From NCBI GenBank assembly GCA_902554705.1, contig CACDPP010000008.1:1-64000 (forward strand): a stretch of 64,000 nucleotides of DNA, in the 5' to 3' direction. Positions 19,927-29,207 of the stretch are shown here, in pieces. Below the pieces are notes generated by a model. It had not been told where the DNA came from. It ran no database searches and worked only from the letters and a program-made list of their open reading frames with translations. This DNA is from Paracoccaceae bacterium (GTDB lineage Bacteria > Pseudomonadota > Alphaproteobacteria > Rhodobacterales > Rhodobacteraceae). Position 1 is the first letter of the stretch. Each line of letters starts with the position of its first letter. The translations under genes and the position numbers were made by a program.

Positions 19927-21230
19927 GCGACTTATTTAATAATAAAAATAGCTTGGATGATTTGGAGGCCCCCTTAGCTGATAGAATGCGCCCTCAATCT
20001 TTGGATGAAGTAATTGGCCAAAATCATTTGCTTGGGGAGAAAGGGCCACTTCAAAATATGATAACTTCGGGTATTTTCAGTTCGATTATATTATGGGGCC
20101 CACCTGGTGTTGGTAAAACTACGATTGCCCGATTATTAGCGGATCAGAGTAATAGTCATTTTGAACAGATAAGTGCAATTTTTACTGGTGTTGGTGACTT
20201 AAAAAAAATTTTTGAAGCAGCTAAGTTTCGGCGCACGAATAGCCATAAAACCGTCATTTTTGTTGATGAAATTCATCGTTTTAATAAATCTCAGCAGGAT
20301 AGTTTTTTACCTTTTTTAGAGGATGGCACAATAATTTTAATTGGTGCAACAACTGAGAACCCATCTTTTGAACTTAACCCAGCTATTTTATCCAGGGTGC
20401 AAGTGTTGGTCTTAGAAAGACTAAATAATACAGATCTTAAGAAATTATTAGAGCGAGCAGAAGGTATTTTAGGGTCGAAAATTAATTTAGATTTGGATGC
20501 AAAAATAGAGTTGCTGAAAGTAGCAGATGGCGATGGTCGAGCTTTATTGAATTTAATTGAAAATATTATTTCGTGGGAAATTTCTAACCCTTTAACTGTA
20601 AAAGATCTGTCGGTCCGTTTATCAAAACGATTAAAAAAATATGATAAAAAAGGTGAAGAGCATTACAATTTAATTTCGGCACTACATAAATCTATCCGCG
20701 GTTCAGATCCTAATGCAGCATTGTACTGGCTTGCTAGGATACTCGATGGAGGTGAAGACCCCAGATTTATTGCCCGCAGGCTTTTGCGAATGGCTTTAGA
20801 AGACGTTGGATTGGCTGATCCTCAAGCCCAATCTATCTGTCTGCATGCGTGGCAAAGTTTTGAAAGGCTGGGAAGTCCAGAAGGAGAGCTTGCCTTGGCT
20901 CAGGCAGCACTCTACTTGGCACTGGCTCCAAAATCTAATGCCTCCTATAAAGGCTTTAATTTGAGCTTGGATTTGGTAAAAAAGACAGGCTCAGAACCGC
21001 CACCAAAGCATATTTTGAATGCGCCAACTGATTTAATGAAGGACCAGGGATATGGCGCGGGTTATGAGTATGACCATGATAGTGCAGATGGTTTTTCTGG
21101 GCAGAATTATTTCCCCGAGAAAATTGATCGATTATCTGCATATCAGCCCGTTGAGCGGGGTTTTGAACGCGAACTTAAAAAAAGAATTAGTTACTTTAAA
21201 AATTTGCGTGAAAAAAGAAAATCAATTTAA
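19923..21230 (+). CDS. rarA: Replication-associated recombination protein A
   Basis: RarA (MgsA) is a AAA+ ATPase related to clamp loaders that acts at stalled replication forks. The 435-residue product has Walker A GPPGVGKT at 59-66, Walker B with FVDEIHRF at 113-120, and sensor 1 within IGATTENPSF. The C-terminal tetramerisation region includes SIRGSDPNAALYWLARIL. The start codon is TTG, overlapping the protease stop, so translation is probably coupled. Confidence 0.95.
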   Translation: MSDLFNNKNSLDDLEAPLADRMRPQSLDEVIGQNHLLGEKGPLQNMITSGIFSSIILWGPPGVGKTTIARLLADQSNSHFEQISAIFTGVGDLKKIFEAAKFRRTNSHKTVIFVDEIHRFNKSQQDSFLPFLEDGTIILIGATTENPSFELNPAILSRVQVLVLERLNNTDLKKLLERAEGILGSKINLDLDAKIELLKVADGDGRALLNLIENIISWEISNPLTVKDLSVRLSKRLKKYDKKGEEHYNLISALHKSIRGSDPNAALYWLARILDGGEDPRFIARRLLRMALEDVGLADPQAQSICLHAWQSFERLGSPEGELALAQAALYLALAPKSNASYKGFNLSLDLVKKTGSEPPPKHILNAPTDLMKDQGYGAGYEYDHDSADGFSGQNYFPEKIDRLSAYQPVERGFERELKKRISYFKNLREKRKSI

Positions 21231-21277
21231 GTGTCTCTCTACTTGACTTGTTGAAAATAAGCTAACTAAAGAGAGCG

Positions 21278-21631
21278 ATGAATTACTTATTGGTAGCATT
21301 AGGTGGCGCGTTTGGTTCAGTTTTACGCTATTGGGCTGGCTTTATTTTTTCATTTCCGTTTGGAACTCTGACTGTAAACATTTTAGGTTCCCTTGCTATG
21401 GGACTAGCGTACGGTCTTCTTTCGGAAAAAGGACTTGAAAGAGCTAGCTTATTACTCATGGTGGGTTTTCTGGGCGGATTTACAACTTTTTCTGCATTTT
21501 CTTTAGATGTAATGAAGCTGGTCTCAGATGAGAGAATTTTACATGCACTAATGTATATTTTTACATCGTTTTTGGGAGCAATTCTTGCTGTCTGGGTTGG
21601 GTTTTTAATAGCAAAAGGCTTGAGTTCATGA
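21278..21631 (+). CDS. crcB: Fluoride efflux channel CrcB/Fluc
   Basis: CrcB (Fluc) exports fluoride as a dual-topology dimer. The 117-residue product has four membrane segments and the family motifs GGAFGSVLRY at 9-18, GTLTVN at 29-34 and GFLGGFTTFSAF at 63-74. The 47-base space upstream is too short for a fluoride riboswitch. It overlaps the following pseudouridine synthase by 4 bases. Confidence 0.95.
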   Translation: MNYLLVALGGAFGSVLRYWAGFIFSFPFGTLTVNILGSLAMGLAYGLLSEKGLERASLLLMVGFLGGFTTFSAFSLDVMKLVSDERILHALMYIFTSFLGAILAVWVGFLIAKGLSS

Positions 21632-22683
21632 AGCTTGTACAACATATAATGATTCAAAGCATTGACGCAGACCAGAGGTTAGATCGATTTTTAAAAAGAA
21701 AATTCCCTCTACTTAAACAAAGTCAAATTGAAAAAATTTGCCGAAAAGGTGAAGTTCGTATTGATGGTGGCCGATGCAAACCTGCAACTCGCTTGGTTCA
21801 AGGAAATGAGGTGCGTATCCCCCCATTAAAATCTGATGATATTTCATTGAATAAGCCTCGCATAAGTAAAAGCTGTATTTCCGAAAAGAACGCAAAATTG
21901 ATACGAGATGCCATTATTTACAAAGATGATGACTTAATAATCATCAATAAGCCCGCTGGGCTACCCAGCCAGGGCGGCAGTAAACAGTCTATTCATGTTG
22001 ATGGACTTTCGGATGCGATCATTTTCGAAAAGAAAGAACGGCCGCGCTTAGTTCATAGACTAGATAAAGACACTTCTGGTGTCATGGTTCTTGCTCGAAC
22101 GAGACAAGCTGCGAAAGGTTTGTCTGAGGCGTTAAGGCATAAAGAAGCCAGAAAAGTATACTGGGCAGCTGTTGCGGGAGTTCCTAATCCAACCGCTGGT
22201 ACGATTAACTATGGATTAGTAAAACGATCAGGTCATGGAAGACAGGGTGAAGGTGAAAAAATGCAATGCATACACCCTGACGCAGTTTCTTCAACCGAAG
22301 GTGCGAAGAGAGCGGTTTCGGATTTTATGGTATTGAGTAGACTTGCTAATAGGGGCGCATGGCTTGCACTGGTGCCCATCACTGGTAGAACTCATCAGCT
22401 TCGAGCTCACATGGCAGAAATTGGAAATCCAATAATTGGCGATGGTAAATATGGAGGATCGAGCCAGCAAAATTTAGGAGACGGTTGGGGAGCTCAATTT
22501 GGTGGAGTTATTAGTAAAAAGCTACACTTACACGCAAGGTATTTGAAAATTGAGCATCCATTTGAAAAACGAATTATTGAAATAAAAGCGGATTTACCAA
22601 GTCATATGGCAAGAACATGGAAAACTTTTCAGTGGGATTTGGATGAGAGTCCTAATGATCCATTTATTGATGAAGGTCTTTAA
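21628..22683 (+). CDS. rluC: RluC/RluD-family 23S rRNA pseudouridine synthase
   Basis: Enzymes of this family isomerise uridines in 23S rRNA to pseudouridine. The 351-residue product has an N-terminal S4 RNA-binding domain (residues about 15-65) and a catalytic domain with HRLDKDTSG, in which D146 is the catalytic aspartate. It overlaps crcB by 4 bases. The crcB-rluC-atp12 order is seen in other Rhodobacterales. The exact target uridines (RluC type or RluD type) are inferred. Confidence 0.9.
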   Translation: MKLVQHIMIQSIDADQRLDRFLKRKFPLLKQSQIEKICRKGEVRIDGGRCKPATRLVQGNEVRIPPLKSDDISLNKPRISKSCISEKNAKLIRDAIIYKDDDLIIINKPAGLPSQGGSKQSIHVDGLSDAIIFEKKERPRLVHRLDKDTSGVMVLARTRQAAKGLSEALRHKEARKVYWAAVAGVPNPTAGTINYGLVKRSGHGRQGEGEKMQCIHPDAVSSTEGAKRAVSDFMVLSRLANRGAWLALVPITGRTHQLRAHMAEIGNPIIGDGKYGGSSQQNLGDGWGAQFGGVISKKLHLHARYLKIEHPFEKRIIEIKADLPSHMARTWKTFQWDLDESPNDPFIDEGL

Positions 22684-22714
22684 GTTTTGAATTGGTGTTT
22701 ACAAAGTACTTACG

Positions 22715-23443
22715 ATGTCTGAGTGGAAACAAAAGCGGTTCTGGAAAAATGTTCATGTAGTTTCATCAGAGGCTGGGTATTTTATAAAACTTGATGATAA
22801 AATTTTAAAGTCTCCAGCCAAGAGGCAAATGATGCTTCCTACTGAGGCACTGGCAAAAAAAATTGCTTCAGAGTGGGAGAAACAAATTGAGGAAATAGAT
22901 CCGACTACAATGCCGTTCACAAAATCCGCCAATGCAGCCTTAGATAAGGTTTCTGAACAGTATGAGGAAGTAAGTTCATTACTTGGTGAATATGGGGAGA
23001 CAGATTTATTGTGTTATCGTGCTGATTCTCCGCCGGAACTTCAAAAGCGGCAAAAAACTGGATGGGATCCGATTATAAATTGGGCTGAAAATACTTTTAA
23101 GGTTCAAATAAACTGCGGAACAGGAATTGTTTACATACCTCAAAATGAGAAGCTATTTTCCGAAACACGTAAAAAAATCAATAATTTAAGTATATTTGAG
23201 TTAACGGCCCTTTATGACATGGTTTCGATAACTGGCTCTCTTATCTTGGGTTTAGCAATAATCAATGGACGACTATCGGCCGAAGAAGCTTATCAACTCT
23301 CTCGAATTGATGAGCAGTGGCAATTAGAGCAGTGGGGAGAAGATGAGGAGTCTCAGGTTGCATCTAACCTAAAAAATATAGCAATTTTGCATTCCGAGGA
23401 GTTTTTCGCATTAAGTAATGGAAATAAAAGTACTATTTTTTAG
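22715..23443 (+). CDS. ATP12-family F1-ATPase assembly chaperone
   Basis: ATP12 proteins bind free F1 alpha subunit during ATP synthase assembly; they occur in mitochondria and alphaproteobacteria. The 242-residue product begins with the family pattern RFWKNVHV and contains LKSPAKRQMMLPTEALA, then EWEKQ and the conserved MPFTKSANAALDKV. No membrane segment is seen. It ends the crcB-rluC-atp12 group and is followed by the regulatory region of aapJ. Confidence 0.9.
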   Translation: MSEWKQKRFWKNVHVVSSEAGYFIKLDDKILKSPAKRQMMLPTEALAKKIASEWEKQIEEIDPTTMPFTKSANAALDKVSEQYEEVSSLLGEYGETDLLCYRADSPPELQKRQKTGWDPIINWAENTFKVQINCGTGIVYIPQNEKLFSETRKKINNLSIFELTALYDMVSITGSLILGLAIINGRLSAEEAYQLSRIDEQWQLEQWGEDEESQVASNLKNIAILHSEEFFALSNGNKSTIF

Positions 23444-23494
23444 TTTTTTTCATTTTTTCTGTTAAAAAGTATGCAAATATTTGATGAAAACCCT

Positions 23495-23508
23495 TGACCA
23501 AGTGGTCA
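23495..23508 (+). promoter_or_regulatory. Palindrome upstream of aapJ, possible operator
   Basis: TGACCA at 23495-23500 and TGGTCA at 23503-23508 form a perfect inverted repeat with a two-base centre, 118 bases before the aapJ ATG. It overlaps a possible -35 box, TTGACC. The form resembles operators of several dimeric regulators, but no regulator gene is adjacent. Control by nitrogen or amino-acid supply is only a guess. Confidence 0.4.
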
Positions 23509-23625
23509 GAATTTGAACATGGTTGCCTATTAAATTGGGGGATTTCCTACTTTGGCATTTGAGGTGGGTTCATCGCCCGTGTGAACGGCTTTGAATTCTC
23601 AAGGCTAAATCAGGAAGAGGTAAAT

Positions 23626-24642
23626 ATGAAAAAATCCGTTATTATTAGCGCAGTGACCGTAGCCGGTCTCACTGCAGGTGCTGCTTTCGCAGGCACACTC
23701 GATGATGTTCAAGCGCGAGGCAAATTGAATTGCGGCGTTTCAACTGGTGTTCCAGGTTTCGCAGAACCTGATGCAAACGGCGTTTGGCAAGGCTTTGACG
23801 TGGCCGTATGTCGTGCTGTTGCAGCAGCAGTTCTTAATGATTCTGACGCCATCGAATTTGTTCCAACCACAGGTAAAACACGTTTTACCGCGTTGGCTTC
23901 AGGTGAAATCGACATGTTGGCACGAAATACAACTTGGACTTTCAGCCGTGATGTTGATCTTAAGTTCGAATTTGTAGGTGTGAACTATTACGATGGTCAG
24001 GGCTTTATGGCTAAAGCTGATCTTGGGGTAAGCTCAGCGACTGAGTTAGACGGCGCGACAGTGTGTATCCAAACTGGTACTACAACAGAATTAAACTTGG
24101 CGGATTTTTTCCGTTCAAACAACATGTCGTATGAGCCAGTTCCAGTAGAAACTGGTTCTGAGGCTGTAACTAACTACATGGCTGGAGCATGTGATGTTTT
24201 CACAACTGACAGATCTGCTCTCGCCGCACGACGAGCGAATATGGAAAACCCTGATGAGCACGTTGTGCTGCCAGAAATCGTATCAAAAGAACCTCTTGGT
24301 CCTCTTGTGCGCCATGGTGATAACAACTGGGGCGACGTAGTACGCTGGACATTGAATGCATTGATCACTGCAGAAGAGCTAGGCGTTACTCAAGCTAACC
24401 TTGACGAAATGTCAAAAGGTACCAACAATCCTGAGATGAACCGTCTTTTAGGTAGTGAAGGGACACTAGGTGAAATGCTTGGCCTTGATGCAGAATGGGC
24501 AAAAAGAGCTATTGCTGTTTCAGGAAACTACGGTGAAATTTTCGAAAATAACATTGGCGAAAGTACAAACATTGGATTGGCTCGCGGTGTTAATGCGAAA
24601 TGGACAGACGGTGGCTTGATTTATTCACCACCTTTCCGTTAA
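23626..24642 (+). CDS. aapJ: General L-amino-acid ABC transporter, binding protein
   Basis: AapJ/BztA is the periplasmic receptor of a broad L-amino-acid uptake system. I chose the ATG at 23626, preceded by AGGAAGAGGT; it gives a classic signal peptide MKKSVIISAVTVAGLTAGAAFA with cleavage near residue 22, while the in-frame start at 23581 would hide it. The mature protein has the family 3 solute-binding fold. The 338-residue length is typical. A strong hairpin after the gene separates it from the permeases, consistent with its higher expression. Confidence 0.95.
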   Translation: MKKSVIISAVTVAGLTAGAAFAGTLDDVQARGKLNCGVSTGVPGFAEPDANGVWQGFDVAVCRAVAAAVLNDSDAIEFVPTTGKTRFTALASGEIDMLARNTTWTFSRDVDLKFEFVGVNYYDGQGFMAKADLGVSSATELDGATVCIQTGTTTELNLADFFRSNNMSYEPVPVETGSEAVTNYMAGACDVFTTDRSALAARRANMENPDEHVVLPEIVSKEPLGPLVRHGDNNWGDVVRWTLNALITAEELGVTQANLDEMSKGTNNPEMNRLLGSEGTLGEMLGLDAEWAKRAIAVSGNYGEIFENNIGESTNIGLARGVNAKWTDGGLIYSPPFR

Positions 24643-24659
24643 TAGTTAATTAAATTTCA

Positions 24660-24685
24660 AAAGGGCGCATTATTGCGCCCTTTTT
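24660..24685 (+). terminator. Terminator-like hairpin between aapJ and aapQ
   Basis: AAAGGGCGCA at 24660-24669 pairs perfectly with TGCGCCCTTT at 24674-24683 around a four-base loop and runs into five T. It has every feature of an intrinsic terminator but lies inside the aap operon. Partial read-through would give much binding protein and less permease. Confidence 0.85.
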
Positions 24686-24753
24686 ATTGCGTAAATGCTT
24701 TAAAACGTTTAGCTTGCCGCAATTAACTTTGGCATTTCCAGGTTTAGTTTTAC

Positions 24754-25968
24754 ATGAATACATCTGAGTTAGCGAGACGTGACAAATTTCAGTTTTCTAT
24801 GCTGCTGAATGATAAGCGTTATCGGTCATATACATTCCAGTTTTTTGCTTTATTCATACTGATATGCGCGATGGCATATTTGGGGAAGAATTTACTAGAA
24901 AACTTAGCTGCAGCTGGTTTGAATATTTCTTACAGTTTTCTAGGTGAACCTTCTGGTTATGACATTAACCAACGCTTAATTGAGTATAACAGTCAATCAA
25001 CCCATTTAAGAGCATCAATCGTTGGAGTGCTCAACACTCTTTTGGTAGCTTTTTTGGGTTGTATTGCAGCAACCTTTTTTGGTGTGACTGCTGGTATTTT
25101 AAGGCTATCAAACAACTGGATTGTTGCAAAACTGATGATGATTTATGTTGAAATTTTTAGAAATGTACCAGTTCTTATTTGGATATTGATTATTCATTCT
25201 GTATTTCTAGCTTTCTTGCCTCAGCCAAAAGCTTTCCGCGGAGAGAACCCAGAAGCAACTATGTTATGGGATGCTTTCGCTTTTACTGGTAGAGGATTTT
25301 ATATACCTAAACCTATATTCAATGATGGCTCTTTAATAGTAATTATTACATTTATTCTTTCCATTATCGGTGTTTTTGCATTTCGTTACTATGCACGACA
25401 AAAACTGTACTCAGAGGGTAAGTTACTAGAGACTCGCTGGACTAGCGTCGCAATATTTTTTATTCCAACAATATTGATCTACTTTGCGCTGGGAAACCCT
25501 ATTACTCTCGAATACCCTGAATTAAAAGGCTTTAATTTCAAAGGTGGAATACATGCCAGGGGATCTTTGATTTCACTATGGTTTGCGCTTTCGATCTACA
25601 CAGGTGCTTTTATCGCAGAGGTTGTGAGAGCTGGTATCCAGTCTGTAGACAAAGGTCAGAGTGAAGCAGCAGGGGCTCTCGGAATGAGGCCCAATTTTAT
25701 TATGAATTTGGTTATTTTGCCCCAAGCTCTTAGGGTCATCGTTCCGCCGCTAATTTCGTTTTACCTAAACATCACCAAGAATAGTTCTTTAGCATTAGCT
25801 GTTGGCTATATGGATATCACAGGTACACTTGGCGGTATAACTTTGAACCAGACTGGCCGCGCGATTGAGGCTGTGTTGCTATTAATGCTGTTCTATTTAG
25901 TCATCAGTCTAAGCATATCTGCGATCATGAACGTTTATAATCGCAGTATTATGCTGAAGGAGCGCTAG
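24754..25968 (+). CDS. aapQ: General L-amino-acid ABC transporter, permease AapQ
   Basis: AapQ/BztB is one of two membrane subunits of the system. The 404-residue product has about eight hydrophobic segments, a long periplasmic/loop region in the middle and, near the C-terminus, the EAA coupling motif (QSEAAGALGMRPNFIMNLVILP). The long N-terminal half is typical of Aap/Bzt permeases compared with short HisQ-type ones. It lies two bases before aapM. Confidence 0.93.
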   Translation: MNTSELARRDKFQFSMLLNDKRYRSYTFQFFALFILICAMAYLGKNLLENLAAAGLNISYSFLGEPSGYDINQRLIEYNSQSTHLRASIVGVLNTLLVAFLGCIAATFFGVTAGILRLSNNWIVAKLMMIYVEIFRNVPVLIWILIIHSVFLAFLPQPKAFRGENPEATMLWDAFAFTGRGFYIPKPIFNDGSLIVIITFILSIIGVFAFRYYARQKLYSEGKLLETRWTSVAIFFIPTILIYFALGNPITLEYPELKGFNFKGGIHARGSLISLWFALSIYTGAFIAEVVRAGIQSVDKGQSEAAGALGMRPNFIMNLVILPQALRVIVPPLISFYLNITKNSSLALAVGYMDITGTLGGITLNQTGRAIEAVLLLMLFYLVISLSISAIMNVYNRSIMLKER

Positions 25969-25970
25969 AT

Positions 25971-27257
25971 ATGTCTGGGGATAATAATTCATTTGTTCGC
26001 AAGGAAATGATATCAGAACGTATCCCTCCTACAACTGAGAGGGGTTTGGTTAAGTGGGTCCGGGAAAATTTATTTTCGTCAGCATTTAACGCAATTATGA
26101 CATTTGTCTCACTGTGGTTCATATACTCGTTAGTTGTAGCTGCCGCTCCATGGTTTTTAAATGGTATTTGGGATGCGGAAACTGTTCGAGAATGCTACGA
26201 CTTATTAGATGGAAAAAGCGGAGCTTGTTTTGCTGTTCTGAATGAAAGATTTCCGCAGCTGATTTACGGTTTTAAATACCCATCATCGGAATATTGGAGG
26301 CCAAATTTAGCCTCAGTATTGCTACTTGTTGCCTTGGCTCCGATTTTGTTTCGGAAACTGCCGCGCCGGCTTCTAGCTTTTAGTGCTGTTTATCCATTTT
26401 TAGCATTTTGGCTGATTTGGGGAGGCTCTATATTAACTTCAGTATCTGCTTTTTTAGGATGTGTGATTGCTATCGTTTGCTATAGCAGGTTTTCTAGTCG
26501 ATCATTTGCAATAGCAGTTTTGATTAGCCTTATTGCTGCTAACGTCTGGTGGATTATTGGGGGTTATATTGTTGATTTAAACGATAGCATTCTTGCATTG
26601 AAAGATGTTCCTTCACGAGACTTGGGTGGTTTTATGCTCAATCTTTTATTGGGTACAATTGCAGTTTGTCTTTCTATTCCGCTTGGAATAGCCTTGGCGT
26701 TGGGTCGTCAATCGGACATGCCTATAATTAAATGGATTTGTGTGTTTTTCATTGAATTTATTAGAGGTGTCCCGCTTATAACTCTTTTATTTGTTGCAAA
26801 TGTTATTTTAGCATTTTTCTTTCCGCCCGGTACCTCCCTCGACCTAATATTAAGGGTCCTAATTATGATGACATTCTTCAACGCGGCTTATATTGCTGAG
26901 GTTGTCAGAGGCGGATTAGCGGCACTTTCTAAAGGGCAATACGAGGCGGCAGATAGCATCGGCCTTGATTATACCCAATCCATGAGGTTCATAATACTTC
27001 CTCAGGCGTTAAAAATTTCGATACCAGGTATTGTAAATGTGTCAGTTGGGATGTTGAAGGATACAACTTTGGTATCGATTATATCTATGTTTGACCTGGT
27101 TGGGATGATACGAGGGCCAATTTTGTCCTCAACTGATTGGAACGGAGTATATTGGGAGCTATTTGGGGCTGCTGCTGCAATTTTCTTTGTAATATGTTTT
27201 AGCGTATCGAAATATTCTCAATGGTTAGAACGCCAGCTTGAAACTGATAGACGTTAG
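25971..27257 (+). CDS. aapM: General L-amino-acid ABC transporter, permease AapM
   Basis: AapM/BztC is the second membrane subunit. The 428-residue product has a cytosolic N-terminus, multiple membrane segments and the EAA motif QYEAADSIGLDYTQSMRFIILP. A periplasmic region between the first segments contains two cysteines (in ECYDLLDGKSGACF) that might form a disulfide. It is followed by aapP after 15 bases. Confidence 0.93.
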   Translation: MSGDNNSFVRKEMISERIPPTTERGLVKWVRENLFSSAFNAIMTFVSLWFIYSLVVAAAPWFLNGIWDAETVRECYDLLDGKSGACFAVLNERFPQLIYGFKYPSSEYWRPNLASVLLLVALAPILFRKLPRRLLAFSAVYPFLAFWLIWGGSILTSVSAFLGCVIAIVCYSRFSSRSFAIAVLISLIAANVWWIIGGYIVDLNDSILALKDVPSRDLGGFMLNLLLGTIAVCLSIPLGIALALGRQSDMPIIKWICVFFIEFIRGVPLITLLFVANVILAFFFPPGTSLDLILRVLIMMTFFNAAYIAEVVRGGLAALSKGQYEAADSIGLDYTQSMRFIILPQALKISIPGIVNVSVGMLKDTTLVSIISMFDLVGMIRGPILSSTDWNGVYWELFGAAAAIFFVICFSVSKYSQWLERQLETDRR

Positions 27258-27272
27258 AAAAGGGATAGCTAA

Positions 27273-28040
27273 ATGGCTGAGAAATTAAAACTTGAAGTCT
27301 CTGATGAAATTGCAATTAAGGTTGAGAGCATGAATAAGTGGTTTGGCTCTTTTCATGTGTTGCGCGACATCGATCTAACTGTGAACAGAGGCGAGCGCAT
27401 CGTCGTTTGCGGCCCGTCAGGTTCTGGAAAATCAACTCTTATTCGCTGCATTAACGCGCTTGAGGAGCATCAGACTGGTCAAATCATTGTCGATGGCACT
27501 GAATTAACATCTGATATAAAGAATATTGATAGAATTAGATCTGAAGTTGGAATGGTTTTTCAACATTTCAATCTATTTCCGCACCTAAGTATTCTAGAGA
27601 ACTGTACTCTAGCACCTATTTGGGTGAGAAAAATTCCAAAAAAAGAAGCTGAGGAAACCGCGATGCACTTTTTAGAGAAAGTGAAGATTCCTGAGCAGGC
27701 GGATAAGTATCCAGGTCAGTTGTCCGGCGGTCAACAGCAGCGTGTTGCAATTGCACGATCACTTTGCATGCGTCCTCGGATTATGCTTTTTGATGAGCCT
27801 ACTTCTGCGCTTGATCCTGAGATGATCAAAGAGGTGCTTGACACCATGATTGAGCTGGCTGAAGACGGCATGACAATGATTTGTGTCACTCACGAAATGG
27901 GATTTGCCCGACAGGTAGCTAACCGAGTTATTTTTATGGATGACGGACAAATCGTTGAGCAAAATGAGCCTGAACAATTTTTCAGAAATCCTCAGTCAGA
28001 TCGTACAAAATTGTTTTTAAGTCAGATATTAGGTCACTAG
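27273..28040 (+). CDS. aapP: General L-amino-acid ABC transporter, ATPase
   Basis: AapP/BztD powers the transporter. The 255-residue product has Walker [10 protein letters not shown] at 47-55, the Q-loop in [10 protein letters not shown], the signature LSGGQQQR at 150-157 and Walker B MLFDEP at 171-176, followed by the D-loop SALD and the switch histidine in VTHEMGFA. It closes the aapJQMP operon; the next gene converges on it. Confidence 0.96.
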   Translation: MAEKLKLEVSDEIAIKVESMNKWFGSFHVLRDIDLTVNRGERIVVCGPSGSGKSTLIRCINALEEHQTGQIIVDGTELTSDIKNIDRIRSEVGMVFQHFNLFPHLSILENCTLAPIWVRKIPKKEAEETAMHFLEKVKIPEQADKYPGQLSGGQQQRVAIARSLCMRPRIMLFDEPTSALDPEMIKEVLDTMIELAEDGMTMICVTHEMGFARQVANRVIFMDDGQIVEQNEPEQFFRNPQSDRTKLFLSQILGH

Positions 28041-28074
28041 TATTCTGGATCTGCATTTACTCTTTTAAAAGGTG

Positions 28075-28566
28075 TCAGAAAACTCCTAAGTCTCTTGGAG
28101 TTATAAACTTTTTAATTTTACCGCTTTCAAACTTCAGACTAGACCAGTCAGTTAAATCAAAATCAATAATGCATGTCGAACAAGTTGGGAAGCTTTCAAA
28201 TTGAGGATGTATTGACCATTGTGATAGAATTTCTTGAGAAAACTCTGAAATACCGGGGTTATGGCAAATTAGGAGTAATCTGTTTGCATTCACTTGCTTG
28301 AGTTGATGGAATATTTCTTCTGAAGGAGCTAGATAAAGTTTTTTCTTTTTTTCGAATGGGCAATTTATCTTTAATTCGTCAAATGTTTCTAAAGTGCGTT
28401 TGGCCGCAGAAACTAAGGCAAAATCGGGAAGTAAGTCATTTGACCTCAGCCAATTTCCTAACGCTCTCGCCGAACTGATGCCACGTGGATTAAGTGGACG
28501 ATCAAAATCAGATAAGTCTCCGGACCAATTTGACTTTGCATGCCTCATTAACACCAAGGTTTTCAT
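28075..28566 (-). CDS. SixA-type histidine phosphatase
   Basis: The 163-residue product belongs to the histidine phosphatase superfamily, SixA branch. The catalytic LMRHAKSNW motif places the nucleophile at H9, with R8; the second core histidine is H102 in LLICHNPGIS. In E. coli SixA dephosphorylates a histidine-containing phosphocarrier domain; the substrate here is not known. It overlaps the upstream Fe-S protein gene by 4 bases, so the two are co-transcribed. Confidence 0.88.
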   Translation of the reverse strand: MKTLVLMRHAKSNWSGDLSDFDRPLNPRGISSARALGNWLRSNDLLPDFALVSAAKRTLETFDELKINCPFEKKKKLYLAPSEEIFHQLKQVNANRLLLICHNPGISEFSQEILSQWSIHPQFESFPTCSTCIIDFDLTDWSSLKFESGKIKKFITPRDLGVF

Positions 28567-29207
28567 CTTAGAAAGTTCTCCATATGGAATGAGGACTGTT
28601 CAAAATTACGCAAATTGGCACCAACTGGGCAAGCCCGGCGAGTGTTGCAACCTAAACTCTTGCAGTTGCTGCTGTCTGAACCACTTATATGTTCTTTGCA
28701 TTTCACTACATCATACCCGGCTTCAGTAAACGCATCTACTGGACACGCGCTTAAACACGGTGCTGGACACTTTGTACATGGATTTTCAAAACTCTGGTTA
28801 ATTTTTTTTGTCTGATTGATTGCTAGAGCGCCTCGAAACGAAACAAAAAGGCCTCTATCTTTGTGAACGGCTAAGTTCACCGGTGATGACCAGACTGTGC
28901 CAGATCTAAGTGCCCAAGAAAAAAATGGCTTATATGGTTTTGCACCAAAAGGATAAAGCGCAGTGCAGTTATTTTGCATCGCAATATCGTCAATTACTCT
29001 TTTTGACCAGCGGTCTAAAGGGTTGGCGTCCAGGTCGTTAAACTCTTCGCTTTCTTTAAAAATTTCCCAGAAATTAGGCTCATCAGGACCAAGCAGCAAA
29101 ATAGACAGTGCTTCTTTCGGTACTGGGTCATTATCGGTAACTTGTAGTTCACCCAAAATAATTAACCCAGCTGAGTGAATATCTTTTTCTAAAGCTAAAT
29201 TATCCAT
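28563..29207 (-). CDS. Cysteine-rich 4Fe-4S protein, function unknown
   Basis: From the ATG at 29207 the product has 214 residues; a TTG start at 29228 is also possible. The C-terminal third carries two cysteine groups, C144-C147-C151-C155 and C170-C182-C187-C193, fitting one or two 4Fe-4S clusters. The middle (SGTVWSSPVNLAVHKDRGLF and FRGALA) is weakly reminiscent of the cobalamin-binding part of QueG-like reductases, but the protein is shorter. It overlaps the sterol-desaturase gene by 8 bases and the phosphatase gene by 4. I do not recognise a specific function. Confidence 0.75.
   Translation of the reverse strand: MDNLALEKDIHSAGLIILGELQVTDNDPVPKEALSILLLGPDEPNFWEIFKESEEFNDLDANPLDRWSKRVIDDIAMQNNCTALYPFGAKPYKPFFSWALRSGTVWSSPVNLAVHKDRGLFVSFRGALAINQTKKINQSFENPCTKCPAPCLSACPVDAFTEAGYDVVKCKEHISGSDSSNCKSLGCNTRRACPVGANLRNFEQSSFHMENFLR

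Noticed and set aside
21231-21277. Fluoride riboswitch upstream of crcB
   Set aside because: The 47-base space is too short and shows no riboswitch-like pairing.
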